A stretch of 64,000 bases of DNA, taken from contig CAMQGK010000253.1 in NCBI GenBank assembly GCA_947000775.1, positions 62,001-126,000 on the forward strand. The letters are read 5' to 3'. Below are positions 48,601 through 58,004 of the stretch, piece after piece (position 1 is the stretch's first letter; each line of letters begins with the position of its first letter). A program made the translations under genes and the position numbers. The notes beneath the pieces are model-generated. The model was given only the letters and a program-made list of their open reading frames with translations. It was not told the DNA's origin and searched no databases. The DNA comes from Pterois miles. Lineage: Eukaryota > Chordata > Actinopteri > Perciformes > Scorpaenidae.

Positions 48601-50464
48601 ATGAATTTTACTGTTGAATGTATATGGAGGCAGGATATTTGTCTTTTCTGCCTTTTTGATTTTACTGATTAAATAAATGGAGCACCACTCATAGCTACAG
48701 CTTGCACTTTGTCTTGGCAGATATACTCATTCATCCATCTGTTGTTGCACAGGATAAACGCTTCACAGGCCTGTGGCCCATTCGTTAATTACAACACCTC
48801 CTGGGAGGTGCTGCCAGCCACAGTGTCCCAGCTACCCCATGGGATCAGAACAACCCTCTTCGCCCTGTCATCGGAGGCCTTCGCTGTCTCCTTCTTTGTT
48901 GTCACTTGGTAGGTGTTTTCGTCAGGTGTTTCAGCTTTTCAGCTGTTAGTAACAAAAGTGGTCTTTTCTCTCTTTTGGTTGTCATTTTTAACTTTTTCAT
49001 TTTCTCCTGCAGTTTGGCCATGTTTTATGTGATCGCACTAGCTGGAGCTCACAAGAGAGTCATTAACCAACTAAGGGAGCAGCTAGCCATGGTAGGTTTA
49101 CTCAAAAAACTATCTGTTTTCTTAATCGTTCAGTCAGTGCCTGAATTGGACCAAAAACTGTGCCAGTACCATAATTCAGCAGTTGCGTGACATGATTATT
49201 GCAGGTCTTGTATATATGTGATAACAGGAAAATAACATGTTTGCGCAAATTCATTTTAATGCCACTAATTTTGTTAACGCATGAACACAGCTCCAAATAT
49301 CGATCTTTTGGAGGTTGTAGGCTCAGTTTAAAGCTACAGTGAAGATACTCTCGGTACCAACCGTGTCATACTAGCCTGTCAGAAAGATCGCTCCAGACTT
49401 CGCTAAATTTTGTTGAGGCAAAACTGTCATGGCTATTTTCAAAGGGGTCCGTTGACATCTGACCTCTAGATATGTGAATGAAAATGGGTTCTCTGGGTAC
49501 CCACCAGTCTCCCCTTTACAGACATGTCCACTTTATGATAATCACAGTCAGTCTGGATCAAGTCATAGTCAAGTCAGCACACTGACACACTGACAGCTGT
49601 TGTTGCCTGTTGAACTGCAGTTTGCCATGTTATGATTTGAGCGTAAATTTTATGCTAAATGCAGAACCTGTGAGGGTTTCTGGTCAATTTTTGTCATTGT
49701 TTTGTGCTGTTAATTGATTTCCAGTAACAAATGTATACATACATTTGCATAAAGCCGCATGTTTGGCCACGTTTGTTGATAGGAGTATTAAATACTTGAC
49801 AAATCTCCCTTTAAGGAACATTTTGAACAGATAAAAAGAGTGATACATTTGATTAATCACAGTCAAATACTTGAATCATTTAACACTTGTAGAACTTGTA
49901 ATGTATCCCACTTCCAATGTGTTTTTGTCTGCATTTTATGACATGACATCAAGCCTACATATGATAGAAATTTCCAGTTTATTGTTTAATGTAAATTTAA
50001 AACATAATATTGCATATATACTACAATAAAACCAATATTTGCTGGCCTTCAGAGTAAATTGGATAATGAGAATGAACACCAAAGGCATTTTCAGTGCTTT
50101 TGAGACACAGTTATGTGGGTGTTTAGTGGTGAGTCTAGACTTGCCAGGAGGTGGTGGCGTGCAGTAAGAAGTAAGGGTACTGGTGTGGACAAAAATCTGA
50201 ACTGCCAGTACTCAGTACTGGTGAGTAGCACATAATTTGTTATTACTATCTGTGCATCATTTTGTTTCCCAGGAGGGTCGTGACAAGCGTTTCCTGATCC
50301 AAAAGCTGTGCCAGGCCCAGAGGCTCTCAGCCGTCTCTAAACCCCAGCCCCGCAGCAGCCGAAGTAGCCGGAGCAGCCCCAGCTACCACACCAGCTTCTC
50401 CAACAATTTCAGTGAAGGTGTGTTCCTGGCTCACTCACCCCCCGACTCCTCCACACATGTGTGA
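36641..50464 (+). CDS. tmc7: Transmembrane channel-like protein 7
   Basis: TMC7 is a ten-pass TMC-family membrane protein. Exons: 36641-36656, 38180-38444, 39127-39275, 39644-39799, 39887-39972, 40793-40938, 41012-41159, 41534-41716, 41976-42121, 43950-44064, 44475-44572, 45760-45943, 46050-46180, 48753-48908, 49013-49091, 50273-50464. All phases agree, totalling 2250 bases and 749 residues (human about 723). The signature CWETRVGQEMYKL begins at residue 471. LPSYQSLLYRRKS, FGTGILSYFSFLRFLV, FCNKIFAGWDFCIT and QEFAIPQNVL(E)IVYGQTICW identify TMC7. The start MEVDS sits in AAACGATGG context and joins the next exon in phase. An upstream ATG at 36486 could give a longer N-terminus using another acceptor. 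The Ser-rich tail ends PPDSSTHV. It is divergent from its paralogue tmc5. Confidence 0.94.
37265..37990. repeat. A/T-rich degenerate repeat block, tmc7 intron 1
   Basis: Over 700 bases are nearly devoid of G+C, with recurring TTAATAAA, ATTATTAATAAT and TGTTTATAGA-like strings in both orientations. It looks like a decayed A/T-rich transposon or satellite cluster. No coding potential. Confidence 0.5.
39333..39353 (+). repeat. (GAAA)n microsatellite
   Basis: About five GAAA units lie within tmc7 intron 3, shortly before the poly-G tract. They adjoin TTCTTTATTAGTCC sequence. Confidence 0.85.
39428..39498 (+). repeat. Long poly-G tract
   Basis: About 70 nearly uninterrupted G residues, broken only by single C or A bases, lie in tmc7 intron 3. 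They predict stacked G-quadruplexes on the sense strand. Such a tract is also a classic location for sequencing and consensus error, so its length is unreliable. Poly-proline frames on the minus strand are artefacts. Confidence 0.9.
42204..43185. repeat. Family C repeat interrupted by a family A element, tmc7 intron 9
   Basis: The parts 42204-42410 and 42911-43185 together parallel the repeat at 1499-1790. The CAGGGATG-ended family A element sits between them at 42411-42910. Confidence 0.65.
42411..42910. mobile_element. Family A hAT-like element, tmc7 intron 9
   Basis: It begins CAGGGATGAACCGATACTGG and ends TCAGATCTGTGAATGCCTAG, matching the ends at 11331-11963. It contains the characteristic ATACTGACTCAAAT and CTGAAAAAGTCAGAT strings. 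The flanking ATTCCCAA and GTACCCAG are a plausible decayed 8-bp duplication. Confidence 0.7.
43223..43250 (+). repeat. (TATCT)n microsatellite
   Basis: About four TTATC/TATCT units follow the GGGACTAATAAAGGAATATC string, which is a common 3' tail of teleost repeats. Confidence 0.7.
44675..45549. mobile_element. MITE (family F) split by a later hAT insertion, tmc7 intron 11
   Basis: The outer ends TTAAAGGAACAGTGTGTAG and ATCCTACACACTGCTCCTTA are inverted repeats. An uninterrupted relative of about 300 bp lies at 47667-47966. The excess length here is the 701-bp element at 44734-45434. Confidence 0.8.
44734..45434. mobile_element. hAT-like element (family B), complete 701 bp with target duplication
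   Basis: The ends TAGGGCTGTCA and TGACAGCCCTA are exact 11-bp inverted repeats. The flanking 8-mers AGAATATT (44726-44733) and ATAATATT (45435-45442) agree at seven of eight bases, matching the 8-bp duplications of hAT elements. No transposase frame. The interior GTGGGTACCCAGAGAACCCA core recurs at 1.7, 43.0 and 49.5 kb. Confidence 0.85.
46285..47083. mobile_element. Degenerate DNA transposon, possibly pogo/Tigger-like, tmc7 intron 13
   Basis: The left end GGAAACTGCTTATAGTGATC and the complement of the right end (GTGGAAACTGTTTATCTGGG) are similar inverted repeats. Further TAGTGATCA strings occur inside. The central G+C-rich part has short open frames but no intact transposase. The superfamily is assigned by recall of the terminal motif only. 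Confidence 0.5.
47205..47463. repeat. Probable MITE with GGGGTCAAAATGACCCC ends, tmc7 intron 13
   Basis: The left part TTTTGTCCTCTGGGGTCAAA is mirrored by TTGACCCCAGGACATTATG at the right. The interior is non-coding. It resembles, in layout only, the piggyBac-type MITE at 26123. Confidence 0.55.
47667..47966. mobile_element. MITE (family F), uninterrupted copy
   Basis: The ends AAAGGAACAGTGTGTAAAAT and CTCACACAGTGCACCTTTTT are inverted repeats about 300 bp apart. The right part contains CACTAGATGCCGCTAAATCT, also seen at 63810-63835. It is the empty-site counterpart of the interrupted copy at 44675. Confidence 0.75.
47995..48420. mobile_element. Family E element copy, tmc7 intron 13
   Basis: It shares AATTGGCATATTAAGCTGAT, CAGGTGCAT and ACCATAGGTGTTGTTCAATA with 59725-60218, and ends CAGCCGACCTCTAG. 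An A-rich tract interrupts its right part. Confidence 0.65.
49240..49872 (-). mobile_element. Family B hAT-like element, inverted copy, tmc7 intron 15
   Basis: Reverse-complement order of the 701-bp element: the CATTTTAATGCCACTAATTT end comes first, then the GGGTTCTCTGGGTACCCAC core near 49490, then ATTTGATTAATCACAGTCAA. The exact termini are eroded. Confidence 0.65.
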
Positions 50465-51057
50465 GGCAGTGGCTTCACATTACAGACCAAAAATCAGAGA
50501 CTGGACAGATGGCCTGGAGTTGAAAATCATACCTTCAATCTCCTTTTTATATTGTGAAATCACTACAACTTGGGAGCTTCTGTGGATGTGCTTACATTAA
50601 TGTGTCTTTTCAGTGTTCTTCTGTTGACAGTCTGATTATTATAAAACTATTAAGAGGCCACCGTGTAATCAAGTATTTTTAAACCAGAATGCTAATAGCC
50701 GGTCACAGGTTTTTGTGGTGTTTTTCCTGCTGTATGTCTTGTCACCGTTTCCTTCTGGGAAGGACTTGAATCACTATAACCACTGGAGTTTGAAAGCCTT
50801 TCTGAATTTTATGCACTTTAAATGTATTAACACTACCCTTTTCTTACTTTTATAACTTTTGTGTTTACAGAACAGTGTGTTTTCACTGTTTATCATAACT
50901 AATAACTGAGGTTGTATGATAATGCAGAGAACTAATACATTTCAAAACACTAAATTGTAATCTTGTTCATTTTATCATTACTGACTGTTTTTATATGGAT
51001 TATACTACATATATATCCTGTATACTGTATATAGAATCTACATCATATACACACATC

Positions 51058-51063
51058 AATAAA
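51058..51063 (+). promoter_or_regulatory. Candidate poly(A) signal of tmc7
   Basis: AATAAA lies 594 bases after the tmc7 stop codon. A second hexamer lies at 51444-51449. Either could end the transcript. Confidence 0.4.
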
Positions 51064-51464
51064 ACAAAAATCATTAATCCTATTAACAAAACAATATAAA
51101 GATACATTTTGGAGGGAATGTGGATTTCCAGTGTAAGTGAAGATTATCTGCCGATACCTCTCTGTATCTTTGTCATATAGAAATTGATGGATTCAACATA
51201 AATTTCACTTCCATCAGATCTGTGATAAACACAGTTCTACATCAAACTTTTTTTCTTTATTTTGCATCAATCTTTAAAAAGTGTAGATCACTGAATCTAT
51301 GAATCCAGACCGTTCTCTAACTTGTCTGATTCCTCTGTTAGCTGTTCGGCCTCTGGTGGAAAGTGGCAGTCCTTGTCCTCAGACAGTTCATCGTATGAAT
51401 CTTAGTAATTTTACAAAATGTATAATCTCAACCAGAAGATACAAATAAAAAACTGCTGCTCAAA

Positions 51465-51765
51465 ACTGACAGTTTTTGTTACTAATATAACTTATGGATG
51501 GTGGGTGTTGGTAGCTGCTATGTTGTTGGTACCGAAAAATAATGTTACATAAATAAAATAAATGTTCAACTTTATTTTGACACATTTTACGAGTGTGGTG
51601 ATTGGAAAATTAATAAATACTGAAATGTCAGTCTTTGTTGTTTAAGTTACCCACAAATTTGACAATGACATCACATCATCCAGTGACATTTTTTTTTATT
51701 AATGAGTGAAAATATGACAAGTCTTAACTTAAAAGCTAGTGGAAGGAGGAGGGGGATCTCGCTAC
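51465..51765. other. Intergenic stretch downstream of tmc7
   Basis: A/T-rich sequence with no gene or clear repeat recognised, running from the second tmc7 poly(A) hexamer up to the SINE at 51770. Confidence 0.4.
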
Positions 51766-51769
51766 AGAA

Positions 51770-52045
51770 ATCTGAGCTGCTCAGAGGACAGAGCAGGTCG
51801 TCCACCAATCGGAACGTCCGTGGTTCGATCCCCAGCTGCTCCGGTCACGTGTTGATGTGTCCATGAGCAAGACTTTTAACCCCAAAGTGCTCCTGAAGGC
51901 ATCGGTGCGTGAATGAATATGAAGATCAGATCCTGATGGGCAAAGTTGGCGCCTTGTAGGCTCTGGTATGAATGTGTGAATGTGACGTAGTGTAAGACTA
52001 GAAACGTGTTGTATAAATACAAGTCCATTTACCATCTGGTCAAAG
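51770..52045 (+). repeat. tRNA-derived SINE
   Basis: A tRNA-like head with A-box-like and B-box (GTGGTTCGATCCCCAGC) sequences is followed by a body shared with 8268-8412 (GTGTCCATGAGCAAGAC, TGCTCCTGAAGGCATCGGTG, GTATAAATACAAGTCCATTT). It is not a tRNA gene: the acceptor and anticodon arms do not pair properly. Confidence 0.8.
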
Positions 52046-52402
52046 ATGATGAGGGGAATATATTCGTCTTCCATATGTATGAAACATACTGTCAACACTT
52101 CAAAATTTTCCACTGACTACACTGGACCAAAGTTAACTAGACCCACTAGTGTGACCGCTGCAAGCAGAAACAGGCCACTCTAGTTCACGTTTGGGGATTG
52201 TCTTAAATTGAAATTTTACTTTTAACAGCAAACTAATCTTTTGCTACGCTGGTGGCAACCCTCCAACATTTGGCATAGAAATACAGTATTCCCCTGGCAA
52301 CGTCTGGCTGTTTTATGTCCTGAAAATATCTTCCACAGAGATGAACAAAATATTCATTTTGGGCCCACCGACATTTTAAAAGTGATTAGTTCACAATCGT
52401 AA

Positions 52403-52690
52403 CAGGGATGCACCGATACTGGATCAGATATTGGACCGATACTAGCTCAAATAGCTGGATTGGTGACAATGTGGCTGATCTATTCAGTTCTATTCTGTTT
52501 GTATCCTATATACAGTACATTAAGCAGTATACTGGAAATTCAATTCCTGTGTAAGTTTTGACCAGTTTGTGGCTGCAGTAAAAATCTTTACACTTGAATT
52601 GTAATTCTTGCTAATTTTGAAGATTTCTTACCAAGTTGCTGGTGTATGATTCATTATTTTGATAATAAATAGCAAATAAATCAGAAACTC
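52403..52690 (+). mobile_element. Family A hAT-like element, 3'-truncated
   Basis: It starts CAGGGATGCACCGATACTGG, identical to the left end of the family, and follows the other copies for about 280 bases, through TTACCAAGTTGCTGGTGTATG. The right end is missing. Confidence 0.75.
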
Positions 52691-52844
52691 CATGAGAGTC
52701 AATAAAGTCCTGTGGTGCCCCCTAGTGGAGGTTTATGTAACTCCCATGCCGCAGTTACTCATATCCTTTCCAGAATATACTGTATATTCTCTTATTTATA
52801 CATTTCTTTGTACGCTTTCACACGCTCAGCGTCGGGTCTGTGTC

Positions 52845-53164
52845 CTATTTGGAGCTGGATCCGGGATGGGCTGCTCCTGAGTTGCCTTTACCTTCAGCTC
52901 CTTTAACCACACTCAGTGGCTTGTGGAGGGATGAGCTCGCCTTCTGGGTCACCTCCTTTTCGATCTTGTTCCTGATGGCAACCTCTAGACCCTTTAGGGA
53001 GCAGCAGAGGAGGTCAGGTTAAAGTTATCAGCCAAGTTCACTAATGAATTCACTGTTTGATTCTTCCTCCACTCTCTCCAGAATGAGAGGCTGCTGGTAG
53101 CTCTCAGCTCCATCTTCTGCTGTCGTGCAGCAGTCATCAGCATGAGTCATGATACAGCCCTTAT
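52845..53164 (-). pseudogene. Orphan coding-like segments, possibly 3' exons of an unrecognised gene
   Basis: On the minus strand, 52991-52845 reads open for 48 codons to a TAG stop (starts GLEVAIRNKIEKEV, ends AAHPGSSSK) just after a strong pyrimidine tract and AG. Upstream, 53164-53028 reads open after a good acceptor (CATCTCCACAG), giving CIMTHADDCC...YQQPLILERVEEE and ending in TGA. Both have protein-like composition. The gap between them is too short for a normal intron unless a donor near 53060-53075 is used. No family was recognised and no further upstream exons were found, so this may be a gene remnant. Confidence 0.3.
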
Positions 53165-53559
53165 CTGTGGAGATGTGAAGAAAAAGAGTTCATTTTAACC
53201 AACTAGTCATCTTACAACATGCCATGCTTCCATAGAAAGATATCTTGGTATATGCCAACTCATCTGCTCTCATGTATATTTTAACATCCGCACATCACGA
53301 CAATAACAACCACTTCTGATGCTTAAGAGGCAGTGAGGTGGATGGTGAATGCTATTGAATATCAGGCCAGAGGGGTTGGCCTCACTGCAGATTTCAGACA
53401 ATTTGCTGAGGTAGGAAAATATTTCCTCCTCTCCATGTTGCATCACAATACAAACATGACACCCTTATTCATACAATTCAGCTGATGGTTTTAGAGACCG
53501 AAATAACCCTTACTGGTAATCACCAGTACTGATCTCTATCAAACCCAGGACAAAGTTAG

Positions 53560-54245
53560 CAGGAAGCTAAGAAAATTGACAATAATAACCTTTGTAATAG
53601 GATATGAAATTATCTCTGTGCAGCCTTAACCAGCAGGCTTGAGTTACCTAGTGAGTGGATCTTTATTTATAGTGAATTTACCATACTTTTTCATTTTAAT
53701 TCATCATACTTTATTGCATGTTTCCCATTTTTTAAGCAGATACATGCAGCAAGCTGACATTTGGTCATTTTGGAAGGTCAAAAACCTTAAATTGAATTGA
53801 AAAGTCCGTTTTTATCAAGACTAGTCTTCTGGTGTTTAAGGGAAATGACAACAGACTTGAGCTACTTAGTGACTGGATCTTTATTTACAGTGACTTGATC
53901 AAACTTTTTCATTTTAATTCATTGTACTTTATCATATGTTTCCCACTTTTAGAAGCAAATGCATGTACCAAGCTGCCGTTTGGTCATTTTGAAGGTCAAA
54001 TGTCTTAAAGTATAGTTTAAGACTGGGTTTAATTTAACTGAAAAGTCAGTTTTTATCATGTCTGGTTTACTGCTGTTTAAGGAAAATTGACAATAACAAC
54101 CCTTGTAATAGGATATGAAATTATCTCTGTGCAGCCTTAACCAGCAGGCTTGAGTTACATAGTGACTGGATCTTATATACAGTGAATTTACCGTGCTTCT
54201 TTCATTTGAAGTCATTGGACTTTATATGTTTTCCCCTTTTTTTAA
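53560..54245. repeat. Tandem array of about 250-bp units, three copies
   Basis: Copies near 53566, 53830 and 54085 share AATAGGATATGAAATTATCT (copies 1 and 3), GACTGGATCTT with TTTATTTACAGTGA, TTTTTCATTTTAATTCAT and TTTGGTCATTTT. Units are diverged and incompletely aligned. Non-coding; not a recognised family. Confidence 0.7.
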
Positions 54246-55125
54246 AAAAAAAATAAAATAAAATAAACCCAATAACCCAAACATAAGGTCTTAAAATGTC
54301 TTAAAATCTCATGAAATGTCTTAAATCCATTCATGAATATTACTTTAATTTGAAAAGAAATATGTTATCTTGCTTTTAAATGTTTTGTTTTTTGAGCACA
54401 CGTAACAAAACTGTATCCAGACAGCATTTGAAGCTGAGGACTTAAAACTTGTTAATGAAGCACCAGTTATACAGCAGTGATGAAGATATTGATGTTCCAG
54501 TTTCTTCATATCTTTAGTACTTTCTTGGCAGTATGGATGTGAAGTGGCTCTTCAATAGCATTGATAGCGGCCTTAAATGGACCTGAAACAGGTCTTCAAT
54601 AGCATCCATAATGGTCTTAAAAAGGTCTTTAAAAGTCTTAAATTTGACTTGTTAGAACCTGCAGATACCCTGATAATAGTCAACCCTACCATCAATATAG
54701 AGGCATCTGGTCAAACATATCATCATATTTGATTTTCTTCATATCAACCAGCCCTAAACTGAAAGTAACTGAAATGCAGGAGAAATAATTGGTTATATAA
54801 GGTAGTAAACCTTATATAAACCTTATATAGACCTTATATAAATGAGGCCCAGCACTTCATTTTATGTGGCCCGCGAGGCCTTGCCTTGGGCCGATATGTT
54901 TGGTTGGCTGATTTTCTTTTTTTTTTCCTCCATCTGATAAAATATAACAGCTTGATAATAACAAATGACAAACAAAATTTCTCAACTTCAGTAACATCTA
55001 TTGAACAACACCTATGGTCTGTCTCTCCAATCTACATTTTGTGTCTGCACTGCAGTGTACTTATATTTTTAAAATAAAAATAATGTATAAACTAAACATC
55101 CAATACATGAAACAGGTCATCAAAA
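54246..55125. other. Intergenic stretch with family E fragment
   Basis: Positions 54885-55060 match, in inverted orientation, the right part of the family E element at 59990-60130 (ACACCTATGGTCTGTCTCTC). Near 54800-54845 ATATAAACCTTATATA strings repeat. No gene was recognised. Confidence 0.45.
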
Positions 55126-55127
55126 AA

Positions 55128-55190
55128 GGGGCTGCGCGATGGTTAGCACTCTGGCTTCACAGCAAAAGAGTCACAGGTTTGAATAATATC
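55128..55190 (+). repeat. SINE head fragment
   Basis: GGGGCTGCGCGATGGTTAGC followed by CTTCACAGCAAAAGAGTCAC resembles the head of a widespread teleost tRNA-derived repeat. It lies about 130 bases before the coiled-coil frame. Confidence 0.5.
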
Positions 55191-55323
55191 ACAAAACAAA
55201 AAGCAAGTCAAACCTTTGAGTGATTAAATGAATATAATGTGATTTCTATAACTGGCATTATGAAATGAAGATGTAATCGTTTTAGTTTTATATATTTTCA
55301 TTGTGGGCTGAAATAAAGTTTCC

Positions 55324-57667
55324 ATGGAGAAGATCAGCCAGGGTCTTACAGCTGAACTCACCCAGCTCAAACAAGAGAACCAGGGTGACAGGCAGGAGAA
55401 GGAGGAGCTGAGGACTCAACTGTCAAATAAGGAGGAGAACCACCTCCTGAAGGTGAAGAACAGCTCACTGGAGGAGGAGAACCATCTCCTGAAGGTGAAG
55501 AACAGCTCACTGGAGGAGAACCATCTCCTGCAGGTGAAGAACAGCTCACTGGAGGAGAACCATCTCCTGAAGGTGAAGAACAGCTCACTGGAGGAGAACC
55601 ATCTCCTGAGGTGAAGAACAGCTCACTGGGGGGGGAGACCATCTCCTGAAGATGAAGAACAGCTCACTGGAGGAGGAGAACCATCTCCTGAAGGTGAAGA
55701 ACAGCTCACTGGAGGAGGAGAACCATCTCCTGAAGGTGAAGAACAGCTCACTGGAGGAGGAGAACCATCTCCTGAAGATGAAGAACAGCTCACTGGAGGA
55801 GGAGAACCATCTCCTGAAGATGAAGAACAGCTCACTGGAGGAGGAGAACCATCTCCTGAAGATGAAGAACAGCTCACTGGAGGAGGAGAACCATCTCCTG
55901 AAGATGAAGAACAGCTCACTGGAGGAGGAGAACCATCTCCTGAAGATGAAGAACAGCTCACTGGAGGAGGAGAACCATCTCCTGCAGGTGAAGAACAGCT
56001 CACTGGAGGAGGAGAACCATCTCCTGCAGATGAAGAACAGCTCACTGGAGGAGGAGAACCATCTCCTGCAGATTAACAACAGCTCACTGGAGGAGGAGAA
56101 CCATCTTCTGCAGGTGAAGAACAGCTCACTGGAGGAGGAGAACCATCTCCTGAAGATGAAGAACAGCTCACTGGAGGAGGAGAACCATCTCCTGAAGGTG
56201 AAGAACAGCTCACTGGAGGAGGAGAACCATCTCCTGCAGATTAAGAACAGCTCACTGGAGGAGGAGAACCATCTTCTGCAGGTTAAGAACAGCTCACTGG
56301 AGGAGGAGAACCATCTCCTACAGGTGAAGAACAGATTACTGGAGGAGAACCATCTCCTGCAGATTAGGAATAGCTCACTGGAGGAGGAGAACCATCTCCT
56401 GCAGATTAAGAACAGCTCACTGGAGGAGGAGAACCATCTCCTACAGGTGAAGAACAGCTCACTGGAGGAGGAGAACCATCTCCTACAGGTGAAGAACAGC
56501 TCACTGGAGGAGGAGAACCATCTCCTACAGGTGAAGAACAGATCACTGGAGGAGAACCATCTCCTGCAGATTAAGAATAGCTCACTGGAGGAGGAGAACC
56601 ATCTCCTGCAGATTAAGAACAGCTCACTGGAGGAGGAGAACCATCTCCTACAGATTAAGAACAGCTCACTGGAGGAGGAGAACCATCTCCTGCAGATTAA
56701 GAACAGCTCACTGGAGGAGGAGAACCATCTCCTGCAGATTAAGAACAGCTCACTGGAGGAGGAGAACCATCTCCTGCAGGTGAAGAACAGCTCACTGGGG
56801 AGGAGAACCATCTCCTGAAGATTAAGAACAGCTCACTGGAGGAGGAGAACCATCTCCTGCAGATTAAGAACAGCTCACTGGAGGAGGAGAACCATCTCCT
56901 GCAGGTGAAGAACAGCTCACTGGAGGAGAACCATCTCCTGAAGATGAAGAACAGCTCACTGGGGAGAACCATCTCCTGAAGGGGAAGAACAGATCACTGG
57001 AGGAGAACCATCTCCTGAAGATTAAGAACAGCTCACTGGAGGAGGAGAACCATCTCCTGAAGGTGAAGAACAGATCACTGGAGGAGAACCACCACCTCAG
57101 GTGAAGAACAGCTCACTGGAGGAGAACCATCTCCTGCAGGTGAAGAACAGCTCACTGGAGGAGAACCATCTCCTTCAGATGAAGAACAGCTCACTGGAGG
57201 AGGAAAAACACATACTACAAGTAAGAAACAGCTCCCTGCAGGAGGAGAACACCACCCTGCAAGAGGAGAGAGATGGATACCGGAAGACGATGAGGTTAGA
57301 GGTCAGGAAGCGCTTGTACGCCACAGAAGACCTGGAAAAGCAGCTCCAAGCTGAGCAGGAGGTCAGCCAGGGCCTCCGAACTGAGCTCAGTCAGCTCACA
57401 GAGCACCAGGTCAACATGGAGGAGCACGAGGCTCTTGAGAGGACGGTGCTGGAGCTGAAGGCTCAGCTGCAAAGAGCTGAGAACTACAGCGACGGTCACC
57501 TGATCAAGCTGAACCTGCTCAACCAGCAGCTGGAGACACAAAAGAAACAAAATGAGTCTCTTCAGGCAGAGGTGGAGAACCTGAAAACAGCAGCTCAGCA
57601 GAACCCCAGCAGCCAGCCAAAGAAGAAGAAAAAGGGTAGGGGAGCGGGAGCTGGACCGCGTCCCTGA
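55324..57667 (+). CDS. Unrecognised repeat-built coiled-coil protein, frame interrupted
   Basis: I do not recognise this gene. Frame 1 starts ATGGAGAAG at 55324 with a coiled-coil leader (ISQGLTAELTQLKQEN) and enters an array of about 45 units of 42 or 39 bases. The unit encodes NSSLEEENHLLKVK, two heptads. Frame 2 carries most of the array (55652-56818) and the end (57101-57667): a non-repeated coiled coil (LRTELSQLTEHQVN, LNLLNQQLETQKKQ) and a basic tail, QPKKKKKGRGAGAGPRP, then TGA. Single-base deletions near 55611, 55632, 56797, 56960 and 57090 interrupt the frame, the first creating a stop at 55612. Variation between units is mostly conservative (K/Q; V/M/I), arguing for past or present coding. 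The ATG context is weak, so 55324 may lie in an internal exon after an AAAG acceptor. Confidence 0.6.
55437..57245 (+). repeat. 42-bp coding minisatellite
   Basis: About 45 tandem units have a consensus of AACAGCTCACTGGAGGAGGA, then GAACCATCTCCTG, then AAG or CAG with GTG, ATG or ATT and AAG. Shorter units lack exactly one GAG codon (39 bases). Runs of identical subtypes (five AAGATG units in a row at about 55770-55960; five CAGATT units at about 56570-56760) show recent local amplification by unequal exchange or slippage. Confidence 0.95.
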
Positions 57668-57677
57668 ATAACACGTA

Positions 57678-57712
57678 ATACTATATATATATATGTATAT
57701 ATGTGTGTGTGT

Positions 57713-57743
<31 letters not shown>

Positions 57744-57828
57744 ATAGTGTAATGTGGATTTATATGTATGCATTTACTGCAATATGTATATATATATGTA
57801 CATAGTGTAATGTGCATAACTGTGTAAA

Positions 57829-57890
<62 letters not shown>
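57678..57890 (+). repeat. (TA)n microsatellite, compound
   Basis: TA tracts at 57684-57734 and 57830-57890 are interrupted by GTATG and GTGTAATGTG strings. The array lies in the 3' flank of the coiled-coil locus. Confidence 0.9.
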
Positions 57891-57893
<3 letters not shown>

Positions 57894-57937
57894 GTAATGT
57901 GCATATACGTTTACTGTACTATGTGTAAAAAAATATA

Positions 57938-57959
57938 AATAAATTCAACTCAGAATAAA
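57938..57959 (+). promoter_or_regulatory. Pair of poly(A) signals after the coiled-coil gene
   Basis: AATAAA occurs at 57938-57943 and 57954-57959, about 270-290 bases after the TGA stop and just past the (TA)n tract. This suggests a transcribed locus or a recently transcribed one. Confidence 0.45.
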
Positions 57960-58004
57960 ATTAAATGTTTATTCTTCATTTCTATACTAGAAAAGCACTC
58001 AGAG

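Noticed and set aside
51780..51845. tRNA-like sequence with a B-box
   Set aside because: The head of a SINE. Cloverleaf pairing fails, and the body matches another SINE copy at 8.3 kb.
55585..56811. 408-codon open frame on the minus strand across the 42-bp array (SELFFTCRRWFSSS-like repeats)
   Set aside because: It is open only because the sense unit is a multiple of three and contains no stop in that antisense phase. It has no unique sequence, and the composition is the shadow of the sense repeat.
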